Positions 55,746-63,690 of a stretch of 64,000 nt of DNA are shown here, piece after piece. The notes beneath the pieces were generated by a model. That model worked only from the letters and a program-made list of their open reading frames with translations. It made no database searches and was not told the origin of the DNA. The stretch is from Acidobacteriota bacterium (GTDB taxonomy: Bacteria; Acidobacteriota; Vicinamibacteria; Vicinamibacterales; SCN-69-37): contig SYFT01000004.1 of assembly GCA_005799825.1 (NCBI GenBank), positions 37,363 through 101,362 on the forward strand. The letters run 5' to 3'. Position numbers and translations under genes: made by a program. The stretch's first letter is position 1. Each line of letters begins with the position of its first letter.

Positions 55746-57119
55746 GTGCCCAAGAAAATGTGCGACAACATCCTCGAGGCCATCGGTCACACGCCGATGG
55801 TCCGCATCAATGCTCTCACCAAGGGCGTCATTGCGGCCACCGTGCTGGCCAAGGTCGAGACGTTCAACCCCGGCAACTCGATCAAGGACCGCATGGCCCT
55901 GAAGATGATTGAGGACGCCGAACGCGATGGCCGGCTCAAGCCCGGGGGCACCATCATCGAGGGCACGTCGGGCAACACCGGCATGGGGTTGGCGATTGCA
56001 GCCGTGGTCAAAGGCTACAAGTGCATCTTCACCACCACCGACAAACAGTCGAAAGAAAAGGTCGATGCCCTGCAGGCGCTTGGCGCCGAGGTCATCGTGT
56101 GCCCGACCAACGTTGAACCCGAAGATCCTCGCTCGTACTACTCGGTGTCATCCCGCCTCGAACGCGACACACCAAATTCGTGGAAGGCCAACCAGTACGA
56201 CAATGTGTCGAATTCGCAGGCCCACTACGAGCAGACGGGTCCCGAAATCTGGGACCAGACTGAGGGCCGCATCACTCACTTGGTTTCTGGCGTCGGCACC
56301 GGCGGCACGATCTGCGGTGCCGGCCGGTTTCTCAAGGAGAAGAACCCGAAGATCCAGGTGCTGGGCATCGATACGTACGGCTCGGTGTTCAAAAAATACA
56401 AAGAGACTGGCATCTTCGATAAAAACGAAATTTATCCGTACGTGACCGAAGGCATCGGCGAAGACTTCCTGCCGCAGAACGTGGACTTCTCCGTCATCGA
56501 TCACTTTGAAAAAGTCACCGACAAGGACGCGGCGGTAATGACCCGTCGGATTTCGCGCGAGGAAGGCATCTTCGCCGGCAACTCCGCCGGCTCGGCCATG
56601 GCGGGCCTGATGCAGATGAAAGCCCGCTTCAAGGCCGGCGACCTCGTCGTAGTCATCTTCCACGACCACGGCACCCGCTATCTCGGAAAAATGTTCAACA
56701 ACGACTGGATGCGCAAGATGGGCTACCTCGACAAGTCGGGCCTGACCGCGCGCGATCTGGTGACCGCCAAGAAGACGGTGCCGATGTTGTTTATTGAAAC
56801 CACCGACACCGTGGCCCAGGCTGTGCATGTGATGACCGAACACGATTTTTCGCAGATCCCCGTCATGCAGGCCGGCCGGCTGGTCGGTTCCATCAACGAG
56901 GGCCGTTTATACGGCGCGCTGGTGAAAGACCCCGCCCTTCGCACCCAGCCGGTGTCGTCGATCATGCAGTCGGCATTTCCGTTCGCCGACATTTCCACCG
57001 GCATCGACGCGCTGGCGTCAATGCTCACCGCCGACAACCCCGCCGTGCTCGTCCGCGACTTCAAAAGCGATGAGACCTACGTCATCACCCGCTCAGATAT
57101 CGTCAGGGCGCTAGGATGA
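55746..57119 (+). CDS. Cystathionine beta-synthase
   Basis: A 457-residue fold-type II PLP enzyme. It has the lysine K47 in NPGNSIKDRMA, GTSGNTGMGLA (about 77-87) for substrate binding, GVGTGGTICG for phosphate and AGNSAGSAMAG. The last 110 residues are two CBS domains (VTAKKTVPMLFIETTDTVAQ and the following repeat), the regulatory part in eukaryote-type CBS. It condenses serine with homocysteine to give cystathionine. The GTG 55746 start follows AAAGGA. Its stop overlaps an ATG in the next region (ATGA 57116). Confidence 0.88.
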   Translation: MPKKMCDNILEAIGHTPMVRINALTKGVIAATVLAKVETFNPGNSIKDRMALKMIEDAERDGRLKPGGTIIEGTSGNTGMGLAIAAVVKGYKCIFTTTDKQSKEKVDALQALGAEVIVCPTNVEPEDPRSYYSVSSRLERDTPNSWKANQYDNVSNSQAHYEQTGPEIWDQTEGRITHLVSGVGTGGTICGAGRFLKEKNPKIQVLGIDTYGSVFKKYKETGIFDKNEIYPYVTEGIGEDFLPQNVDFSVIDHFEKVTDKDAAVMTRRISREEGIFAGNSAGSAMAGLMQMKARFKAGDLVVVIFHDHGTRYLGKMFNNDWMRKMGYLDKSGLTARDLVTAKKTVPMLFIETTDTVAQAVHVMTEHDFSQIPVMQAGRLVGSINEGRLYGALVKDPALRTQPVSSIMQSAFPFADISTGIDALASMLTADNPAVLVRDFKSDETYVITRSDIVRALG

Positions 57120-57175
57120 AGTCATATTTTACATGCAGGCATGCAGGTCTGAAGGAACGTGAAAGGGAATGCAGC

Positions 57176-58990
57176 GTGACGATGATTAGAGGGGCGGTAG
57201 GGCTGATGGTCGTAGCTGCAGTCGGTGTCTCTATGGCCGCGTGTGGCGCGACCCCCTCGGGGTTGCCTGCGCAAGCGATGTACAACCAGTTCAATCGCGA
57301 CTGGCAGTACTGGATGGCCCAACACCCCGAGCTGGCCGTGAGTCTCGGCGTCCCTGGCGGCGAGGGGCGCTGGACCGACTACTCCGCAGGCGCCATCGCG
57401 ACGCGGGCCACCTACGTGCGCGAGAGTCTCGAGCGTCTCAAGTTCGTTGACCGCACCACACTTGGCGAAGCCGACCAGCTTAACTACGACCTCTACCGGC
57501 AGATGCTTGAGACAGCTGTTGAGGGTCTTGACCTGCAGAATGATGCGGTCCCCATCAAAGGTGTGACCGCGCGCAACCTGATGATGCCCATGAACCAGAT
57601 GGAGGGCATGCAGCAGGACATTCCGCGCACCATCGCCCTGATGCCCACGCAGTCGTCCGCACATCTCGCGAACATCGTCGCGCGCCTGCGCGGAATTCCG
57701 GCCGTGGTGGATCAGACCATAATGCTCATGCGGCAGGGCATCGTGGAGAAGATGACGCCTCCCCGCATCGTCCTGCGTGACCTGCCGGGCCAGGTCCTGG
57801 CGCAGGTGGTGGAGGACCCGCTGTCAAGCCCGATGCTCGCCGCGTTCGCGACACGGCCGTCGGGTGTGTCTGGATCTGAGTGGCCTGGCCTCGTGGAGCA
57901 GGCCTCGGCCGCGTATCGACAGCAGGTGGCGGTCGCGTTTCGGCGGATGCACGCGTTCCTGGTGGACGAATACATTCCCGCATGCCGTGAGTCGATTGGC
58001 GCCAATGCCTTGCCGAAGGGTGAGGCGCTGTATCAATACAACGCGAAGTGGCACACCACGACCGCAAAGACGCCGAAGGAGATTCACGAGATCGGCCTCG
58101 CCGAGGTTGCGCGCATCCGGGCCGAGATGGAGAAGGTCATCGCGCAGACCGGCTATCCAAATCGCTTTGGCGATTTCGTGCGCTTCCTGCGTACAGATCG
58201 ACGCTTTTATTACACCGATGCCAACGCGCTGGTCATCGGTTACCGCGATGTTGCCAAACGCGCGGACCCCGAACTGGCGAAGCTGTTTGGGCGGCTCCCC
58301 GCGACGCCTTACGGCGTGATCCGTATGCCCGATGCCGTAGCGCCGTCACAGACCACGGCCTACTACGAACCCGGCTCCCTAATGGCCGGCCGACCGGGTT
58401 ACATGTTCGCGAATACGTACAAGCTCGACGCAAGGCCAAAATACGAGATGGAGGCCTTGACGCTGCACGAAGCCGTGCCGGGTCACCACCTGCAGATCGC
58501 CATCGCGCAGGAACTGACCGGCCTGCCGGAGTTCCGCAAACACTCCAGCTACACCGCGTACGTGGAAGGGTGGGCGTTATACGCCGAGCGCCTTGGCGAG
58601 CAGATGGGCTTCTACAAAGATCCCTATTCCCGGTTCGGCCAGCTCACCTATGAGATGTGGAGAGCCGTGCGTCTCGTGGTGGACACGGGGCTCCATTCGA
58701 TGGGATGGTCAAGGCAACAAGCCATCGACTTCTTTCTTACGAATACTGCCAAGACACAGCAGGACATTACCGTCGAAGTGGATCGCTACATCGTCTGGCC
58801 CGGCCAGGCGCTGGGGTACAAGATGGGAGAGATCACTTTTCGTGACCTCCGCACGTCGGCAGAGACACAACTCGGGGCGACCTTCGACATTCGAAGCTTC
58901 CACGACGAAGTTCTGGCCTCGGGCGCGGTTCCGCTCGACGTGGTCGAGGCAAGAGTCAAGGCCTGGATCGAGCGCGCAAAAGTCCGTTAA
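57176..58990 (+). CDS. DUF885 family exported metallopeptidase-like protein
   Basis: A 604-residue lipoprotein-type protein. The N-terminal MIRGAVGLMVVAAVGVSMAAC gives a lipobox-like cysteine. The DUF885 body contains LTLHEAVPGHHLQIAIA (H431, E432), a HExxxH-type zinc site, and YVEGWALYAERLGEQMG. These proteins are probable carboxypeptidases acting on short peptides. The open frame starts at ATG 57116, which overlaps the CBS stop, but GTG 57176 is preferred because an AGGGA box lies 7 nt upstream and gives a proper signal peptide. It likely continues the CBS operon. Confidence 0.83.
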   Translation: MTMIRGAVGLMVVAAVGVSMAACGATPSGLPAQAMYNQFNRDWQYWMAQHPELAVSLGVPGGEGRWTDYSAGAIATRATYVRESLERLKFVDRTTLGEADQLNYDLYRQMLETAVEGLDLQNDAVPIKGVTARNLMMPMNQMEGMQQDIPRTIALMPTQSSAHLANIVARLRGIPAVVDQTIMLMRQGIVEKMTPPRIVLRDLPGQVLAQVVEDPLSSPMLAAFATRPSGVSGSEWPGLVEQASAAYRQQVAVAFRRMHAFLVDEYIPACRESIGANALPKGEALYQYNAKWHTTTAKTPKEIHEIGLAEVARIRAEMEKVIAQTGYPNRFGDFVRFLRTDRRFYYTDANALVIGYRDVAKRADPELAKLFGRLPATPYGVIRMPDAVAPSQTTAYYEPGSLMAGRPGYMFANTYKLDARPKYEMEALTLHEAVPGHHLQIAIAQELTGLPEFRKHSSYTAYVEGWALYAERLGEQMGFYKDPYSRFGQLTYEMWRAVRLVVDTGLHSMGWSRQQAIDFFLTNTAKTQQDITVEVDRYIVWPGQALGYKMGEITFRDLRTSAETQLGATFDIRSFHDEVLASGAVPLDVVEARVKAWIERAKVR

Positions 58991-58993
58991 TCT
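58988..58993 (+). promoter_or_regulatory. Putative -10 box of the cyclophilin gene, leaderless start
   Basis: TAATCT overlaps the DUF885 stop codon and is followed by 7 nt and ATG 59001. No ribosome-binding site is visible. Confidence 0.45.
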
Positions 58994-59000
58994 TTAGGGT

Positions 59001-59639
59001 ATGGCTGACCTGAAGATGATGGGATCGCGCTGGAAGAGTGGGTGTGTGTTCGCGGTGTTGTTGACGCTGTCGGGGTGCAGTGCGCCACCTGAACCTGAAG
59101 TGGTTGGGAATCCTCGGGTGCCTGCTGGCGCCAAGAGCACCGGCGGCAAACACGCAATCATCGAGACGGGATCAGGCGCGATCGAGATTGAGTTCTTCGG
59201 AACTGACGCCCCGAAGGCGGTGGAGAACTTCCGCCTCCTGGCCGAACACGGCTACTACGACGGGCTAACCTTTCACCGCATCGTGAAGGGGTTTATGTTG
59301 CAAGGTGGCGACCCTGCAGGCGACGGCACCGGTGGCCAGAGCGCATGGGGTGGGTCTTTCCCGGACGAGATCGCGCCCGACTCTGACCTCTACAAAAACG
59401 GGTACCGACGGGGAATCGTCGCGATGGCGAATAGTGGCCGCAACACCAATGGCAGCCAGTTCTTCATCATGCACGACGACTATCCGTTGCAGCCGGACTA
59501 CGTCATCTTCGGCAAGGTCACTGCGGGCCTCGACGTGGTTGATGCGATTGCCAACACAGCCACCGTCATGGGCGGCGATGGCAATATGAGCCAGCCTGTG
59601 ATGCGGCAGGTGATCAAGAAAGTCACGATTCGGCCGTAA
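59001..59639 (+). CDS. Cyclophilin-type peptidyl-prolyl cis-trans isomerase, lipoprotein
   Basis: A 212-residue protein with a lipoprotein signal (VFAVLLTLSGC, lipobox cysteine at about 26) and a cyclophilin domain of about 160 residues. Conserved active-site strings are DGLTFHRIVKGFMLQGGDP and GSQFFIMHDD (Phe, His and Arg positions), so it should catalyse proline isomerisation in periplasmic protein folding. It lies 11 bp after the DUF885 stop and is convergent with the aminotransferase gene. Confidence 0.9.
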   Translation: MADLKMMGSRWKSGCVFAVLLTLSGCSAPPEPEVVGNPRVPAGAKSTGGKHAIIETGSGAIEIEFFGTDAPKAVENFRLLAEHGYYDGLTFHRIVKGFMLQGGDPAGDGTGGQSAWGGSFPDEIAPDSDLYKNGYRRGIVAMANSGRNTNGSQFFIMHDDYPLQPDYVIFGKVTAGLDVVDAIANTATVMGGDGNMSQPVMRQVIKKVTIRP

Positions 59640-59654
59640 CAGGCCACGACCAGA

Positions 59655-60962
59655 CTAGTCTGGCACCGCACCATCCGTGATCGCTAGACCGCGATCGATG
59701 ATCGCGAACCCCTCGCGCAATTCGTCCGCAGTGATCGTCAGGGGTGGATTCGTGAAGAACGAGTTCCACCGCACAAACGTGTAGAGACCCTCGTCTCTGA
59801 AGAAGCGGCCAAGCGCCGTCATCTCCGGCGACGACCCCGCGAACGGCGCCAACGGCACCTTCTTCGCCCTGTCGCGCACGAGTTCGACGATGCCGAAGAG
59901 ACCGATGGAGCGAATGGCGCCGACCGAGGGATGCTTCGCTGCCAGGTCCTCGAGCAGTGACCGCATCAAGACGCCGCGTTCTTTCGCGCGTGCGATGAGC
60001 CCATCCTCCTCGTACACAGCGAGCGTGGCCAACGCAGCCGCGCATCCCAGCGGGTGGCTGTTGTACGTCAGGCCACTCGGAAAGACTTTATCGGCAAAGT
60101 GGTCTGCGATGGGCCTGCGCAAGCCGACAGCGCCCAGGGGTACATACGCACTCGTCAACCCCTTCGCCATCGTGATCAAATCTGGCACGACCTTCCAATG
60201 GTCGACGGCGAACCAGGCACCAGTGCGGCCGAAGCCTGACATCACCTCGTCGCAAATCATGAGGATTCCATATTTGTCGCAGATGGCGCGAACGCCTTCG
60301 AGGTAGCCGTCAGGGGGAATCAGAATGCCGTTTGTGCCGGTGATAGGCTCAAGGATGAACGCGGCAATTTGTTTCGGTCCCTCGAGTTGAATCACTTCAT
60401 CGAGATACTCGAGCGCCTCGGCCGCCGAGTCCCAGCCTCTCGCAATTCCACGATACGGGTGCAATACGTGGACAATGCCTGGCAGGGGCGGCTCGGTCCA
60501 GCGTCGGGGATCGCCGGTCACGGCGATGGCCCCGGCGGTGCCGCCGTGATACGAGCGATATCGCGCCAGGATCTTCTGGCGGCCAGTGAAGGCGCGCGCG
60601 ATCTTGATCGCGTTTTCGTTTGCCTCAGCGCCGCCGTTGGTGAAGAAGAAGCAGTCGATGTCTCCGGGGGTCACACTCGCCAGCTTTGCACCAAGCTTGG
60701 CCCGAGATTCGGTGGCCATGAACGGATTGGCGTACGGCAGTACGGCGAGCTGGGCTTCGATCGCCTTGACCACCCGCGCGTCGCCGTGGCCGATGTTCAC
60801 GCACATCAACTGGCTGTTGAAATCGATGAAGCGTTTGCCGTCGGGGGTGTAGAAATAGACGCCGCTGGCGCGCGCAACGGGGATGGGGTCCATGGCGCCT
60901 TGAGCCGACCACTCGAAGATGGTGTGGCGCGTGGAAAGCTCGATCATTTCTTTGCTTGTCAT
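59655..60962 (-). CDS. Class III PLP-dependent aminotransferase (omega-amino acid type)
   Basis: A 435-residue class III aminotransferase. The PLP lysine K267 is in ITMAKGLTSAY. GGAEANENAIKIAR binds PLP phosphate, and ICDEVMSGFGRTG provides the aspartate contacting the ring nitrogen. The order and ending (RWNSFFTNPPLTI) fit omega-amino acid:pyruvate aminotransferases, which turn beta-alanine or 3-aminoisobutyrate into semialdehydes. The adjacent methylmalonate-semialdehyde dehydrogenase would take the next step. The 92-bp gap between them contains a 13-base run of C. Confidence 0.87.
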   Translation of the reverse strand: MTSKEMIELSTRHTIFEWSAQGAMDPIPVARASGVYFYTPDGKRFIDFNSQLMCVNIGHGDARVVKAIEAQLAVLPYANPFMATESRAKLGAKLASVTPGDIDCFFFTNGGAEANENAIKIARAFTGRQKILARYRSYHGGTAGAIAVTGDPRRWTEPPLPGIVHVLHPYRGIARGWDSAAEALEYLDEVIQLEGPKQIAAFILEPITGTNGILIPPDGYLEGVRAICDKYGILMICDEVMSGFGRTGAWFAVDHWKVVPDLITMAKGLTSAYVPLGAVGLRRPIADHFADKVFPSGLTYNSHPLGCAAALATLAVYEEDGLIARAKERGVLMRSLLEDLAAKHPSVGAIRSIGLFGIVELVRDRAKKVPLAPFAGSSPEMTALGRFFRDEGLYTFVRWNSFFTNPPLTITADELREGFAIIDRGLAITDGAVPD

Positions 60963-61018
60963 AAGTGAACTCGGAGCGTGTGATGAAGATGCCGATAGCG
61001 ACGCGGCCTACGAAGTTG

Positions 61019-61031
61019 CCCCCCCCCCCCC
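61019..61031. repeat. Homopolymer tract of 13 C (13 G on the coding strand)
   Basis: An unbroken C13 run lies in the gap between mmsA (stop at 61055) and the aminotransferase start (60962). Such runs slip during replication and could change the distance between any promoter and the aminotransferase. It may also be an assembly artefact. Confidence 0.8.
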
Positions 61032-61054
61032 TCGGGTGCGGCAAGCCCCACCAA

Positions 61055-62503
61055 TTAGAACCAGCGGCTGATTGTGACTTTCTTGTCTGTATAAAACTCG
61101 AACGCGTCGCGCCCGTGCACCTTGAGATCTCCAAAGAAGCTGTCGCGCGCCCCGCCAAACGGGAAATAGGCCATGGGCGAGGCCACGCCAATGTTGACCC
61201 CGACCATTGACGCCGTCGCGCGATGCGCGAACTCGCGCGCGGTCTTGCCACTCGACGTGAAGATGGACGTAGCGTTTGCGTTCGGATGCGCTTCCATTAG
61301 CCGGAACACATCCTCCAGTCGTTCCACGGGGCAGATGGCGGCGACGGGGCCGAAGATCTCATCGCGCCCGATCGTCATGGCCGGCGTGACCGCGTCGAAA
61401 ATCGACGGCCCCACGAAGTAGCCGTCCGTTGACATCGTCCGCGTGCGTCCATCCAGGACCAACCGCGCCCCCTCGGCCGCACCGCGCTCCACATATCCCA
61501 ACACGCGATCGCGATGAGCTGCGCTGATAACCGGACCCATATCCACGCCGGCCTCCATCCCGTTACCCACCTTCATGGTGCGCGCAAATTCTACCAGTCG
61601 GTCGCGTGCCTCGGCATGCACCGGGCCCACCGGCACCAGGATGCTGCCCGCGAGGCAGCGCTCGCCTGCGCACCCGTAGAACGACTCGCTGATGATCGGA
61701 ATTGCCCGCTCTAGATCGGCATCGGGCATGACGACGATGAAGTTTTTTGCGCCACCGAGCGCCTGGACGCGCTTGCCGGCGTGGGTGGCGCGCTGATAGA
61801 CGGCGCGCGCCACGGCCGTCGATCCGACAAACGACACCGCGCGAATGCCTGGATGGTCGCAGATGGCTTCTGACACCTCGCGCTGGCCATGAACGAGATT
61901 GACCACGCCTGGTGGCAGGTCGCACTGTTCGAGCAGTTCAAACATCTTCTGCTGGGAAAGGGGCACCTGCTCCGAGGGTTTCAACACAAACGTGTTACCC
62001 GACACCACGGCGAACGGCAGGAACCATAGCGGCACCATGGCCGGAAAATTAAAAGGCGCAATGGCCGCGCACACACCAATCGGCTGTCGCATCGACGTGC
62101 AGTCGATGCCCGCCCAGACGTTTTCGAGTGCATCCCCCATCAACATCGACGGTGCGCCGCAGGCCACTTCCACGCACTCGATGGCGCGGCGGACGCTGCT
62201 GCGCGACTCATCCAGCGTCTTGCCGTGCTCGGTGGTCACGATGCGCGCGATCCCTTCAGCATGGGACTCGAGCAGTGCCTTGAAGGTGAACATCGTGCGT
62301 GCGCGCACCACTGGTGGCGTTTCGCTCCATCCGGGGAACGCAGCGGTCGCCGCCGCTACAGCGGCCGCCACATCGGCACCGCCCGAAAGCGGCGTTCGCG
62401 CAATAGTCTGCCCCGTGGCCGGGTTGTGGACGTCGATCGTGCGGCTGCCGGTGGAAGGAACCCAACGACCGCCGATGAAATTCGAGAGCGGTGGAGCCTT
62501 CAT
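61055..62503 (-). CDS. mmsA: CoA-acylating methylmalonate-semialdehyde dehydrogenase
   Basis: A 482-residue aldehyde dehydrogenase superfamily protein. The catalytic cysteine C283 lies in GCAGERCLAGSI and FNFPAMVPLWF is the NAD-binding sequence typical of MmsA/IolA. The usual ALDH catalytic glutamate region is QALGGAKNF, as in CoA-acylating members. It converts methylmalonate or malonate semialdehyde to propionyl- or acetyl-CoA, ending valine, thymine/uracil or inositol degradation. The ATG at 62503 follows TAGACT by exactly 6 nt. Confidence 0.9.
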   Translation of the reverse strand: MKAPPLSNFIGGRWVPSTGSRTIDVHNPATGQTIARTPLSGGADVAAAVAAATAAFPGWSETPPVVRARTMFTFKALLESHAEGIARIVTTEHGKTLDESRSSVRRAIECVEVACGAPSMLMGDALENVWAGIDCTSMRQPIGVCAAIAPFNFPAMVPLWFLPFAVVSGNTFVLKPSEQVPLSQQKMFELLEQCDLPPGVVNLVHGQREVSEAICDHPGIRAVSFVGSTAVARAVYQRATHAGKRVQALGGAKNFIVVMPDADLERAIPIISESFYGCAGERCLAGSILVPVGPVHAEARDRLVEFARTMKVGNGMEAGVDMGPVISAAHRDRVLGYVERGAAEGARLVLDGRTRTMSTDGYFVGPSIFDAVTPAMTIGRDEIFGPVAAICPVERLEDVFRLMEAHPNANATSIFTSSGKTAREFAHRATASMVGVNIGVASPMAYFPFGGARDSFFGDLKVHGRDAFEFYTDKKVTISRWF

Positions 62504-62509
62504 GCGCCG

Positions 62510-62526
62510 AGTCTACGCCGTATACT
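62510..62526. promoter_or_regulatory. Divergent promoters of mmsA and the amidohydrolase-like gene
   Basis: On the minus strand TAGACT (62515-62510) precedes ATG 62503 by 6 nt. On the plus strand TATACT (62521-62526) precedes GTG 62540 by 13 nt. The gap between the start codons is 36 bp. Confidence 0.5.
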
Positions 62527-62539
62527 GGCCCCGCCAACA

Positions 62540-63487
62540 GTGAAGAAGCGGACACGTCTCACATTTGTCCAGTGCGTCGTCACCGCCGCCGCGCTGTCGT
62601 GCGCCGGTCCCACAGCGCCCTCCACGTCGCCCTCCACGCCCCAGCCGCCGGTGCCGCCACCTGGACCGGCGGCCTGCAGCACCTCTGGAGTCTCGTGTTT
62701 TGGCAGGAACAACTACATCGAGTACATCCCGGGCGACCTGCCCATCGTGATCAGCGTGCCGCACGGAGGCGCACTGACACCGGCATCCATTCCCGACAGG
62801 ACGCTCGGCACCACCACCACCGACCTGAACACGATTGAACTCAGCCGAGCGATTTCGACCGCAATGACAAATCGCTCGGCCCGTGCGCCCCACCTGGTGA
62901 TCGTGCATCTTCGTCGAACGAAGCTGGATGCGAACAGGGACATCACTGAAGCCGCGGCAGGGAACGCGGACGCCATCCAGGCCTGGAACGAGTACCACGC
63001 ATTCATCGAACAGGCGATGGCGGCCGTTCAGCAGCGGTCAGGCACGGGCGTTTACATCGACCTGCATGGGCACGGCCACACGAAGCAGCGACTGGAACTT
63101 GGTTACCTGCTTTCGGCGTCCACCCTCGACGGCACCAATACGCAACTTGATGCGCCAGGCGTTGCCCCAGCCAGCAGTCTCAGGCTGATCGCGCAATCAT
63201 CGCCATTGCTGTTCTCAGAACTACTCCGTGGACCGACAAGCCTTGGCGGATTCCTCGAGCCAGACGTCGCGTCGGTGCCGAGCCCGTCCATTCCCACGCC
63301 TGGCAACGACGACTATTTCAGCGGCGGCTACAGCACCAGCCGCTACGCGTCAACTATCCCCGGTTTGCAGATTGAGTGCAACTTCTCAGGCGTGCGCGAC
63401 TCGGTGAACAGTCGAGCCTCGTTCGCCGATCGGCTAGTCCAGGCCCTCGCGTTGTTTGCGCAGACGCACCTCAGCCTGAAGTTCTAA
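62540..63487 (+). CDS. N-formylglutamate amidohydrolase-like lipoprotein
   Basis: A 315-residue protein with a lipoprotein-type N-terminus (VVTAAALSCAGP) and a Pro/Ser/Thr-rich linker (about residues 22-45). The N-formylglutamate amidohydrolase fold follows, with IVISVPHGGALTP (about 68-80), GVYIDLHGHGHTKQRLELGY (about 172-191) and a late QIECNFSG. The HGG and DLHGHG regions are expected zinc ligands. The natural substrate outside the cell is unclear, and a cell-wall or peptide amidase role is possible. The frame upstream overlaps mmsA and is not used. Confidence 0.83.
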   Translation: MKKRTRLTFVQCVVTAAALSCAGPTAPSTSPSTPQPPVPPPGPAACSTSGVSCFGRNNYIEYIPGDLPIVISVPHGGALTPASIPDRTLGTTTTDLNTIELSRAISTAMTNRSARAPHLVIVHLRRTKLDANRDITEAAAGNADAIQAWNEYHAFIEQAMAAVQQRSGTGVYIDLHGHGHTKQRLELGYLLSASTLDGTNTQLDAPGVAPASSLRLIAQSSPLLFSELLRGPTSLGGFLEPDVASVPSPSIPTPGNDDYFSGGYSTSRYASTIPGLQIECNFSGVRDSVNSRASFADRLVQALALFAQTHLSLKF

Positions 63488-63580
63488 GAGCATTCACCAT
63501 GAAGTTCCATGAAGAGATCAGGCAAACCGCTGACTTATGGTGACAAGAAGGTCGAAGATGTCAGTTCGTCTCTGAATGAC

Positions 63581-63619
63581 GCGGGGTGGGGCGCCGCCTT
63601 CGGCGGCGCTCAACCCCGC
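63581..63619. repeat. Strong GC-rich hairpin with 3-nt loop in an otherwise empty gap
   Basis: A stem of about 18 bp (left GCGGGGT...GCGCCGCC, right GGCGGCGC...ACCCCGC) with one mismatch and one G-T pair encloses a TTC loop. It lacks a following T run. The surrounding 63488-63690 gap has no convincing gene. The hairpin may protect or end transcripts of the amidohydrolase-like gene. Confidence 0.6.
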
Positions 63620-63690
63620 GATCGTCAGACCGCTTTTTGGACCTTCATGGAGCTTTATGGGAAGCCCCTTTGGATCACCGGGGCGCGTGT

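Noticed and set aside
63581-63619. Integron attC-like site
   Set aside because: Although strongly palindromic with CAACC near one end, the paired core sites and spacer pattern of attC are not present, and there is no integrase or cassette array.
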